Assembly: GCF_029867415.1 (NCBI RefSeq)
Contig: NC_081186.1
Span: forward strand, 13,586,930 to 13,650,929
Direction: 5' to 3'
Source: Vicia villosa
Lineage: Eukaryota; Streptophyta; Magnoliopsida; Fabales; Fabaceae
DNA length: 64,000 nucleotides
How positions within the stretch are numbered: the stretch's first letter is position 1; each line of letters begins with the position of its first letter. The translations under genes were made by a program, and so were the position numbers. This document shows, piece by piece, positions 23,096-34,415 of this stretch. Below the pieces are notes generated by a model, which worked only from the letters and a program-made list of their open reading frames with translations, did not search any database and was not told where the DNA came from.

Positions 23096-26000
23096 AAGGT
23101 TCATGGGGCTCTCGATCGAGGGATAAGCAAGACCTGGTCTATCTTGAGCATTGCGCCATTTGCTTTGTTCGAATCCCTTAAAAGCGTTACAAATTCCTGG
23201 ATGACTTTGTCAAAATCTCTTTCCATGTGGTAATCAAAAGTGTTCTACACAATGCTTCTCATTCTCAAGGTTCCACTTCATATCTCAGTTGTCTCTTCTC
23301 AGAATTTCCTTCTCAGTAGCCTCCGCTTGTTAACAGAGACGAGAAGAATATGAGAAACAAATTGATGTGATTTTATTGCCTTGTGCCCATTCGTTTCCTT
23401 GTTTGTTGGAATCACAATTGGTCAAGATTCTAGTATTGGGTCTTCTTCACCACAAGTAGCTCTCTTGAGTTTGATGATCATACAAGATTCTTTCCATTTA
23501 GGATGGCGATTACTACTCTAGCAACTATGCTTGGGGCTCCCGCACGAGGGATAAGCAAGACGTACTCTTATCTTGAGCATTGCATAACTTGCATTGCTCG
23601 AATCCCTAAAGCAAGGCAAAAGTTTACGACTCATGGGTGACTTCGTTGGAGTTCTCTTTTGGAGTAGTCTGAAGTATTTGGAAAGAACTGCAAAAAGTAT
23701 TCAAGATCAATAAGTCCAAACGGAGTCAAGTCTCCTCAACAATGGCATTCATTTAGTTTCTTTATTGCATTCTCATTTGTAACATTTCATTGTTTGTTTA
23801 AGCATTGCTAGCATGTAAAAACTTGTTAATTTCTGAATGAAAATAAAAATACATTGCTTATGTTTGTCTTGAAGTAATCCATTCGTTATCACTCATAAAA
23901 AAATGTTTTTGGCATTACGATACCAACTTTACTAATAACTTGCTTAGGCAAAGAGCCGAGGGAGAATGATGAAAAATAAAAACGCAAAAATCTCTAATCA
24001 TGTGTTTTTGAATAAAAACCCTACTAAGGATGTACAGGCATTATTTCAAATCCCCAAACACTGGAGATATAAGGGAGATAGACCCTCGATAACCCCTTTG
24101 AGCCTTGAAGTAGGAGTTTCTTTTCTCATTAGAAAAAACCCCTAATTTTAACCTTGGGGCAGGGTAGCGTTCATTTAACTTGATTGAGTGTTCAAAACTC
24201 ACCAAAAGGGTGTGCATCTAAGGATACAACAATGGTTATCCTTCCAAAGGTTGAGGAACGTCAAAACCGCAATGATTATCCTTATTCCATCAAGAGATGA
24301 CGATACCACAATGGTAATCCTTCATCAAATCAAAGGAATGAGGCAGTCGCAATCACCGCCAACGAATCGAAGATAATGCGAGGTCACACGACTTGTTCAA
24401 AAAAAAAATAGCAAAAGTGGCGAAAAAATAATGAAAATAAAAAAGGATGAAAGAAAATGGCAAAAGAAGCATGAGAAAAAAGATGATGAAATTTCCAAGC
24501 AAGAACAAAGTCGTGTGACAATGAATCAGGAGAATAAAAGGTGAGCGACCGCCATGTCCAAAGAACCTCATTGACTCCTCAACCATTTCAAATTCCTTAT
24601 GAGGGATGAACACTCGTGTCGAGTTAATTGAACATAGGACTGGAGAACATCACGAAGGGGGTGGGTACAAATGATTTTGAGTCTAAAAATCCTTTGTTTT
24701 CTAAAAACCGTGAACCCGGCCAAATTACAACCCTTAAAAGTCCTAATTGAAGTAGGGTTTATTTTGAAAGCGCACTCTGACGAGATAGTGTTTAACTGAC
24801 TCCCAATGAAGCGTAACACATATCCATGTTGGTATCGTATGCTTTCTTTATCTTCCATATGCAAAAATCGAGGTTGTGTCAACTAGTGATCCATTCACAA
24901 GAGGTCGCAACCTCATTTCATAAAAAGTTTTACAACTTCAAGACTAACATAGGCTTTGCATTAGAATCATCATTCTTAGAATTAACATTCTTTTGCATAC
25001 AAATATGTGCTTAACATCAAGGAAATTACCATGGTGAGAATCAGTGAGTAACTTGACTATGTGAAAGTTCAAGAGACTTGAGAACTCCGAAGAGTAAAAG
25101 CTAATCATCTCAAATATTGACCATCAAGGGGCAGGTTCTCTAAAGAACTCTGTTGGGCATGAATAGTTGATGCGTTCTTTGATTACTCTGTAAGGAAGAG
25201 TTTGAAGACTCCGTTGAGCGTGGTAAAGTTGTTTCCACGTTTGTTTGACTTCTAAATAATGAAAGCTTGAGGATTCTAGTAAGATGTACCTAATCAGGAG
25301 AAATTGAATCGAGGTTTGATCTCTCCAATTTGGCATATCTGGGGCAATCAAGTCGAGGAATCTCTCTCAAAATCAACCAATCTGGGGCAGTTACGTCGAG
25401 ATTCGACAAATCTCTCCAAAGATCTCTTGGGGCAAATTCCTTCGTAGTTCACGAAACTTGGGGCACAATCTTCTGAGTCGTACTGTCTCTCCCAAATCAT
25501 AGGAGTTTAATTCTCCTGGAACTTTGGTATCTCCTCAAACACATGAGTTTATTTCTCATGGGAGTTGTCCCACTTTCCCAACCTGGTCTCCTTATCTGAA
25601 TCTCTCATCCCCAACATGGTGAATCGAGGGAATCTCCTCAAACTCACCATCCCCAAGCAGTTCAAGATATAGGGAAAGTCAGATGAAGTCACTTCCTCCC
25701 CGACAAAGCTACATTTCAACCCTCAGTGCAGTTGCCAATGATCTTTGGTACTGCAGGGTGTCCGACACCGATTCATGTTGGTAGCTCAAGACAACAAGCA
25801 ACGGACCCCAATAACGATGCTTCTCTATCACACCGATGCCTTTATTTGGCACTCTGCATATAGTTTCCATTGCATATAGCATTGCATCCTCAAAAGCATA
25901 GCATATCCGTCAAAGCGGAACATTACGCCATAGAAAAATTCAAACATACATACGAAGCATAAGCCAGATCATCAGAACCAACGCTCAATCAAGACGATGA

Positions 26001-26777
26001 TACTTCCCCACATAAAATGTTGTCCTTACAAACTCCGATTGATATCTGCTACTACATCACAAATCTCCTCAAACCATGGTGCCAATACTTGGTATCCTCA
26101 ATCCCCAAAAGAAGTCTCATGTTCTCTCCCCAATGTGGATCGGATACAATGTCTTTTTTCGTCAGATTCGTTGTCTCCGAGGTTATTTCCCGTGTGCTGC
26201 GTGAAGATTAGAGCGTGAATGAGGGTGGGCATTCAACCCATCTCATTTTTCAATCGTTTGAATAATCATACTTAGTGTGTGGCAATTCGAACGATTTCCG
26301 CTCTTGAAGAGTTACACCCCGCCTTTGGCCTGAGGGACCGATGTAATTCTTATGCTTCACAAGCACCAATATCTCCGTAATTCCCAGTGGTTGCTTCCAT
26401 CTTCTTGCCAAGTCTAGTCGTCACTAGTCTTGTCGTGGTTATTTCCCGTGTGCTGCGTGCAAATTAGAGTGTGAATGAGGGTGGGCATTCAACCCATATC
26501 TTTTTTCAATCGTTTGAATAACCATACTTGGTGTGTGGCAATGCGAACGATTGCCGCTCTTAAAGAGATACACCCCGCCTTTGGCCTGAGGGATTAATGT
26601 AATTCTTATGCTTCTCAAGCATCAACATCTTCGTGATTATCTCTTTTGGGTCGTGTCTAGTCGTCACTAGTCTCCGTGGTCCCTTCCCCTCGTACGGGAA
26701 AACTTTTAGATCCAACCCCCGTGTTGTGTATCCTTTGCCTTCCGTCCTGGCAAACCATTTCAAAACTAATTCCCAAT
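23096..26777 (+). other. Long non-coding region after gag
   Basis: About 3.7 kb without a credible gene. GGATAAGCAAGAC words recur near 23120 and 23550 in similar surroundings. I see no protease, RT or integrase motif on either strand. Confidence 0.6.
26181..26690 (+). repeat. Direct duplication of about 256 bp
   Basis: GGTTATTTCCCGTGTGCTGC starts at 26181 and again at 26437. The following text (GGGTGGGCATTCAACCCAT, CACCCCGCCTTTGGCCTGAG, TCTAGTCGTCACTAGTCT) repeats in the same order with scattered differences. Confidence 0.85.
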
Positions 26778-27178
26778 CCCCAACCTCAGTGTTGATATTA
26801 ATTATTTCTTCCTTTGACCTCAGTGTCGATACTTTCCTTTCACAACCTCAGTGTTGATGTCCTCGACCTCAGTGTCGACGCCTTTCCTTTCACAACCTCA
26901 GTGTTGATGTCCTCGACCTCAGTGTCGACGCCTTTCCTTTCACAACCTTAGTGTTGATGTCCTCGACCTCAGTGTCGACGCCTTTCCTTTCACAACCTTA
27001 GTGTTGATGTCCTCGACCTCAGTGTCGACGCCTTTCCTTTCACAACCTCAATGTTGATGTCCTCGACCTCAGTGTCGACGCCTTTCCTTTCACAACCTCA
27101 GTGTTGATGTCCAACAACCTCAGTGTTGATATGCTCCAACCTCAGCGTTGATGTCCCCCAACCCCAGTGTTGATGTTT
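26778..27178 (+). repeat. 50-bp tandem array A
   Basis: About six good copies of CCTCGACCTCAGTGTCGACG + CCTTTCCTTTCACAACCTCA + GTGTTGATGT. Each unit is itself two related halves (GACCTCAGTGTCGACG and AACCTCAGTGTTGATG). Edges decay into shorter CAACCTCAGTGTTGATG units. Confidence 0.9.
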
Positions 27179-27186
27179 ATCCTTTC

Positions 27187-27790
27187 TTTCAATTCTTGTG
27201 GATCGTAGGTCTGTTGACCTTATCCCCATCTTTTTCAATTCTTGTGGATCGTAGGTCCGTTGACCTTATCCTCATCCTTTTCAATTCTTGTGGATCGTAG
27301 GTCCGTTGACCTTATCCTCATCTCTTTCAATTCTTGTGGATCGTAGGTCTGTTGACCTTATCCCCATCTTTTTCATTTCTTGTGGATCGTAGGTCCGTTG
27401 ACCTTATCCTCATCTTTTGTATTTCCTGTGGATCGTAGGTCCGTTGACCTTATCCTCATCTTTTTCATTTCTTGTGGATCGTAGGTCCGTTGACCTTATC
27501 CTCATCTTTTTTATTTCCTGTGGATCGTAGGTCCGTTGACCTTATCCTCATCTTTTTCATTTCTTGTGGATTGTAGGTCCGTTGACCTTATCCTCATCTT
27601 TTTCATTTCCTGTGGATCGTAGGTCCGTTGACCTTATCCTCATCTTTTTCATTTCCTGTGGATCGTAGGTCCGTTGACCTTATCCTCATCTTTTTCATTT
27701 CCTGTGGATCGTAGGTCCGTTTACCTTATCCTCATCTTTGCCAATTCTTGTGGGTCGTAGGTCCGTTGACCTTAGCCTAGTTTCGAGTCA
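27187..27790 (+). repeat. 46-bp tandem array B
   Basis: Thirteen copies at exactly 46-bp spacing (TCTTGTGG or TCCTGTGG at 27194, 27240, 27286 ... 27746) of a unit containing GTGGATCGTAGGTCCGTTGA and CCTTATCCTCATC. High similarity between copies implies recent amplification. It abuts array A. Confidence 0.92.
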
Positions 27791-28106
27791 CGGATCGTAG
27801 GTCCTACCTTTCCATCAAACCCGTATTTTCCAACCACAGTTTCATACAACAATCATTTCCATTGAGAACCTTGTATTGGCACCTTGGCTACGTTACAAGC
27901 TACCCCATTTCAACCCCTTACCATAAACTTTCCCATCAGAAAAGGAAAAAATTCTCTTTCCCCAGCAGATATCAAAACAAAAATAAGGACAACACTTACA
28001 CCATCTCCTCTTTTAGGACAAATTTCTGGTCTTGATATTTAATCTTCTTCTACCTTGAATGTTCGAAAGGCTAGCGCCAATCTCACCTTCAGGCTTAAGA
28101 CGATTA

Positions 28107-28118
28107 AATAGGGGCAGC
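28107..28118 (+). promoter_or_regulatory. Polypurine tract of the gag-only element
   Basis: AAATAGGGGCAGC-type tract ending just before TGTCATACCCC of the 3' LTR. Confidence 0.8.
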
Positions 28119-31100
28119 TGTCATACCCCAAATTTGTCCTACCCTTTAATTTCTAATTGGCTTAGACTTTGCATTCATGTAAATATCTTTTATTAGGTCC
28201 TCTAACACATCATGCATCATTAATCAATAAAGTTGGCTTGGGATCAAGGAATTTGGGAAGAGTAGGGTTTCCTTAGTGTGTACTTCTTTATCATCTCCAT
28301 GCAAAGCCATTCTCCGTCAAAGATCGAGGTTTATTCCCTAAAGAATGGGTGATCGTTTGACTTATTGGACTGCATCTGGGAGTCAAGTATATCTCAGGAA
28401 TTGGTGATCAGTTGCTTCTTTCTTTATGGATTAACGAACTCATTCTCGATATGGAGGACTAGATTCATTCACTTACATATGGTATCATCATGTATTCAGA
28501 GGATCATTGTTGTTTGCCATTTGGTTATGTCCCAACGTGGGAGATTTAGATGGTTGAATTATGTGGTTGTGATTGGTTTCTTCGTTCCTATTCACGATAC
28601 AAGAGTTTTTTGTCAAGATCTCATCATGTTGTGATCCTCGTGGGACTGGGTTTTGTCACGTACTTATGAAGCATACTATTGCGCCATGGTTGACTTTCGG
28701 TCAAAGTCAACTGTGAGGGTCGACTTTTGACCAAGTCCTTCGGAAATCTCCGGACTCTTTCTCATCATATTTCATTCAAGTTGCAGGTGGAAAAGAATGT
28801 TTCAAAACTCAAAAGACAATGGAGAAAAGTCAAACATTCAGAAAATATGAAAATCCCATCTCAAACATTGTATCCACCTTATCATATCCACAAGAATCCA
28901 TTACAAAGTCTAAATTCCACCACAAAGTTCAAAAGTGTTTATTACAAGAAAGCCCAAATCCATGTTCGAAGTACATTTACAAAGAAAATTCGATTTACAA
29001 GAAAGGTTTGTGCACGTCAAAAAGAAAATGATTCATACAAGATGCATCTCAAAAGTCTATGAAAATTGCTAAGAATGTGTTTAAACTTCATCTTCAAGTT
29101 CTTCATGAGCCAAGTTTCCCATCTTCATAAGCACATACTGCAATAAAAGATCGTCCGATCTTTGTTCGAGCTAACCTTGCAAACCTGCACAGCAAATGAA
29201 AAGATCCAGCAGCCTGCAATCAACAAGTTCACATCAGTCCCTACTAGTCAGTTCACACATTACAAATAAAACCGTATAACACCATATCAGTTCAACATAA
29301 AAACACACCATGACAGGTCCATAAGAAATTCAAAACAGATCCACATAAACCCAGCCCTGCAAACTTTACAATAAACCAATACACACATCCACACATCCAC
29401 ACAATATACCTAAGGCATCAGTTCAGACCAAAAGCAATTCACATCAATGTACAGAAAATTAAAAGCGAAGAAAGAGATGAAGCACGATGCTGTAACCTCC
29501 CCAAATTCCACACACATCCAGTTTGAATTAACATTCAAAATCCCACACATACTAACTCCCAGCTTAGCAAACAGCTTGTAACAGAATTGCTAATATTCCT
29601 ATAACAAAAAAAACAGAATTCTAACCACTTTTATACCTTCCTTAACCACCTAACTTTCAGTTTAAAACTCAGAGCCAGCCCCTAACTAACTGTTTCTAAT
29701 TTCACTAACAGATTCTAAGTCTAATTACCATCTAACTGATTTTTCTAACTTCTCCTAACTGCCTATAACAGAATTTCCACTCTAACAACCTAGTATTCAA
29801 TAGCTCTTATAACTACTTTCAAACCACCCATAACAAACCTCCCAACCGATTCCTAACAACCTAACATTCAGTTAATTGAATCCTAACCATTCTAACAGAG
29901 AGAAAACAGAAAAAGTCAAAAATAACTAACCTTGAGAACCGATTTTCTTCATCCCTATATAACAGATTTCTTCTTCATCCGTCAGCTTCTAGCCACCCCT
30001 TATCCATAACAGAACTCACGCCTCATTCACAAACCATAATTCACCACCTTCATCCTCTTCACTTCATAACTCTCTCTTTCTGAACCTTCATCATTCATCT
30101 TCTTCACTATCCATCAACCACCTTGAATCCTTCAACAAATCTTCATCATCTCTAACCTTCTCTTGACACTCTTCTCCCTCTCCGAATTCTTCAACCTCAA
30201 ATCACATCTCCAACCTCTCAATCTCTCCACCTCAATCATCATCCACCACAAAAAAAAAACAGAAAACCGATCACTATCATAACAAGAAATAGAAGAAAAA
30301 GCTCAGAGAAGAAGACTGTAACAGAAATGGAGCGCTCACCATTAACAGAAACCTGTCACAAACTCCTTGAGACTTCCTTCCTGAATTCGATCCTGACCTT
30401 CATCTTTCTTTCCACAATCATTCAATCAGAGAACTCATCGTAAGTTCATCTTCACCAATCTTTCACAATCCTCCATCTTCATTGTTCTTCATCGTCAAAT
30501 CATCAGTCACCTTTCGATTCAACAACCTTCATCATCGTCATCGATCTGCGTAAGATCTCATGAGTTTAGAAACGAGGAAAATGACGATGAATTGAAGAGC
30601 TGGAAGCATATTATTACCATTATCTCTGAGTTTCTTCCAACATCGCCATCGTTGAAGAGTCACCGGAGATTCCTTCGGTGGATTCGGAAAGAATCTGAGA
30701 TACGAGAGAACAGGAGGGAGATTCATCGGAGAAAACTGAGAGAGAACCTGAGACTTGAGGATAGAACGGGGTTAGCAAGAGGAGTCAGCTTTGGTTTCGT
30801 TTTGATACTCACGGTGGCGGACGACGAATCTTCATCGGAGCAAATCATTCTCCGGCCGCCGCACTGTTAATCGGAGAGAAGATGAAATCAGAATCGTGAG
30901 GGATGAGAGGCTGAGATGTGAAAGCAAAACGGAGAGGGAGACTTCGACGTCGCCGTCGCGTCTGTGAGGGAGGCGCCGTGCACAAGCTTACGCGAAGAAG
31001 AGAGGAAGGAGATCTCAATCGTCACAAACAAGTAACCCTAAATTCCTCTTTCTATTTTCCTTTTCTTTTTTTATTTTATTTATTTAATCAATATATTTGT

Positions 31101-32743
31101 TAATTAATAAAAATCTGAAAATAATTGTCCATGGATAATCTTGTCTTGGGGCCTTGGCCGCAATCTGTTCCTCACCCCATTTAGGCCCATTCGCTCAGTG
31201 TTTGGTTGCTGAATCAATACAAAAAAAAACCTGTTGGGCTATTGATTGGGCCCAGTGCTCATCATTACTGACTGCACACCCATAGTTCAACTTTAACCCC
31301 CTGTTTCACTTCAATTTTTGCTTAGCATTTAGGATCTTTGGCAAAGTCTTAGACTTTCTTTTTAGGTTCTAAAATCAATAAAACCTTTAACATTTTGTTA
31401 GATTTTTAGGTGATCATTGACATTAGAAAAACCATATAAAAATAGTAGATCTTTTAGGTTAATTTTGACATTTGAGTTCTTTTATAAAAAACCCATAAAA
31501 ATAGTAGTATTTTTAAGTCAATTTTTGTACTAACACTTGAATTGCTTCTCTTATGCTTTTGTATCATTTTCATGCTATTTGTGTATAATTGTTGTGTGAC
31601 TTTGGTTACTTGTTTTTGGCCTTATCTTAGGCCTATTTTGTTGATACCATTTTAATGCTTCTTTTAGAATCTATCCCATGTTAACATAGCTTTAGTTTAG
31701 TTTTCTTTCATAACTATTAGGTTAGAATGAAACTTAGGGTAGTCTCCCCCATTGCATTCTTTTTTTCTTTCGACTTTTAAAATACTTAATAAAAGGAAGA
31801 TGCGAATCACATTAAGAAAGGGATACAGAAATGAGTGGGATTCATTCCCTAATCTGTTTCTCAAACGCTTAGTGGCATAGAAACGAGTGGGATTCATTCC
31901 CTAATCTGTTTCTCGGTCGCTACTTAATGGGAGAGAAATGAGTGGGATTCATTCCCTAATCTGTTTCTCAAACATTAATTAATGGGAGAGAAATGAGTGA
32001 GATTCATTCTCTAATCTGTTTCTCAAACATTACATAATGGGATGGAAGTGAGTGGGATTCATTCCCTAATCTGCTTCTCGATCATTATACATTTTTATGT
32101 GATTCAACTCGCAAACAAATTCCCCTTAAAAAATACACAACCAAAAAAACATTTAAAACACCTAACAATGGTTCAGATTAAAGCAAAGTAGAGAAAGTGG
32201 TGAGTGGCCCGGTATTGGGAACTGTTCATCACTTATCTACCCTAAAAGACACAAACCAATCATTTCTTTTTCTTTTGCCTCGTTGGCACCTAAGGGCAAT
32301 GTCATTTCCGCTTGTACGCATCCTAGGTCGATCCCTTATGCAAAAGCGCGAACGTTGACTCCGCCCAATTAAAAAACACGAAAACAAACAGAAAATCTTT
32401 AGCCGAGCTACGGTAACTCTGATTCCTGAAAAGGATACGTAGGCAGCGGGGTAGGGCCCGTGCGAGTACAATTCTTTCTTTTCCCTACATTTTGCATTCA
32501 TCCGCATATAGACATAGACATAGATATACACCCTTTAGATAGAAACAAACATAGGTGGATACCATCGAGTACGATGGGCGCGAGGGGTGCTAGCACCTTC
32601 CCCTCGCGTAACCGACTCCCGTTCCTAGATTCTCTGGTCGCAAGACCCTGTTCCTTCCCTTGTTAGGTTTTCTGATATTCCTTTCCCTTATGGGATAAAT
32701 ATATTGGTGGCGACTCTGTTCCTTTTTTCGCGAGCGTGCGACA
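28119..32743 (+). mobile_element. 3' LTR of the gag-only Ogre derivative
   Basis: Near-identical to 16159-20796, with the same TATA box (29956), 38-codon ORF (30327-30443), hairpin repeat (31833-32086) and primer-site-like word (32708-32720). It lacks 11 bases near 29139 that are present in the 5' copy. Confidence 0.95.
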
Positions 32744-32748
32744 CCGCT
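32744..32748. repeat. Target site duplication CCGCT (right)
   Basis: CCGCT directly after GTGCGACA; pairs with 16154-16158. Confidence 0.93.
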
Positions 32749-33000
32749 TTAGATTTGAATGTTGATCTTTGTGGAACCGTCTGAGGAATCCGCTTTAGAT
32801 CTTTGAAGGTTGATCATTGTGGAACCGTCCAAGGTATCGACTTAGATCTGAAGGTAGATCATTTAAGGAACCGTCCAAGGTATCGACATAGATCTGAAGG
32901 TAGATCACTTAAGGAACCATCCAAGGTATCGACTTAGATCTGAAGGTAGATCACTTAAGGAACTGTTCAAGGTATCGATTTATATCTGAAGGATTTGAAG
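32749..33000 (-). repeat. 46-48 bp tandem array in the Ogre-like 3' region
   Basis: GGAACCGTCCAAGGTATCGA units begin near 32774, 32822, 32868, 32914 and 32960. With two units at 16088 and 16136, about seven copies exist, split by the nested element. Confidence 0.85.
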
Positions 33001-34415
33001 TTGTTTATTCGACTGTGGTATAGTCTGGAAGCGTCAGAATGAGCCACCATTAGACCGTATCTGCTTTGCTTGTTTTGAGTTGATAGGTGATTTGGAAAGA
33101 GAGATCCCTTCAGTTTGAATCATTGATTTGATTATATCTGAGAGGAATGTTCGTCTGAATAGAATCCAGGGGAACACTGCATGTGATTGAGAATAACTTT
33201 GCTGAGGATATTCGTCCACCTGAAAAAATCAAGTTAGCGACATGCCATGTCATGATGCATGTAATGTATATGTTGAGATTCTCAAACCAAATGAGAACCG
33301 TGCATGTTATGTATGCGTTTGTCATGAAACATTATATGCTATGTATGAATATGCGTATGATGTTTGATGTATGGACATGACTTATGCATTTTAGAGCGTA
33401 TCAAACTTCTGGTTGGGAAAATAAATCCCTGTTTGTTATTTTGGAAATGAAGGCATTGTGATCGTTGATGATCTTTGCTATCTTGTTCGAGTACACTCAG
33501 CTGGGGAACTTCTTTACGGACCAGGGTACTCTGTTGAGCGATCTTTGACTCCCGCTTGAGGATGAAAGGTAATTTGAAAGTTCTGATTTTGATGCGCCTT
33601 GAATGGGAATGAGAAAGGTGTGTAATCCTCCGATGCACTATTTGATCAAACCTTGGTGTGGAGGATCCTAACTTCTGGGGATAGTGATCTTGAACAGCCC
33701 TGCTGGAGAATAAGGTTTCTCGAATCACTTTGTTGGAGAGAAAAAATCTCATTGAGGAATCTGCTTGAGAAACGTATCTCTGCTGGGGAACTTTTGATGC
33801 TAGTTTCGGGATGATGTTCAGATGATTGGGACATTACCTGACTGCTATTCCTGTTTTTCTTATAAACATCAATCATATTCAAATGCATATGTTCATTCAA
33901 AATTATCATTGGGACGTTTACGCGTTCAAAACAGAAAAAGTGAAAACATTGATTTTGAGCATGAGCTGCATTGATTTTGAAAGAGAGCCATAATAGGCAA
34001 ATTAGTACAAGGAGACAAAAATCCTAGTAGTAAGAAATTGTCATAAAACTGTGAAAAGTACTTATAAAGGAAAATAGCTATGTGAAAACAATCCAATCAA
34101 GTTTCAACTCTGCTATTGCCAATCTGTCTTCGAGTATCTCATCCCTCACTTGTTGGAAGAAAATGATCGGACTGATTAGTGCCTTTGATGTGTTGAACCT
34201 TGAAGGTGAGTGAGTAGCCAAACGGTACATAGTCGTACGCTTTATTCCCTAACTTTTGCCTAGGCTTCCTTTTCAGGTTTTCAGCCTACTGGGATAATTA
34301 TTATTTATTTAGTCTCTAATTTTTGCCTGGATCGCCCTTTCAGGTTTTCAATCCACCGAGACGCTCATTTTTGCCTAAGTCGCCCTTTCAGGTTTTCAAC
34401 TTAGCGAGCTTTTCT
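33001..34415 (-). other. 3' untranslated region of the Ogre-like element
   Basis: Non-coding. From about 34254 to 34410 there are three copies of a 48-67 bp unit with TTTTTGCCT, CGCCCTTTCAGGTTTTCA and a GAG end, a second small tandem array close to the end of the integrase frame. Confidence 0.65.

Larger units (their letters stand above)
16159..32743 (+). mobile_element. Gag-only Ogre-type non-autonomous retrotransposon
   Basis: LTRs of 4638 and 4625 bp with about five substitutions in the first ~740 bases and one 11-bp indel, flanked by CCGCT duplications. The internal region of 7.3 kb has a tRNA-Arg-type primer site, a gag gene, about 5 kb of non-coding DNA with tandem arrays, and a polypurine tract. 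Protease, RT, RNase H and integrase are absent, with no remnants recognised. The layout fits the TR-GAG class of non-autonomous elements, which must be mobilised by a helper. It is the youngest insertion in the nest by position and by LTR similarity. Confidence 0.92.
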
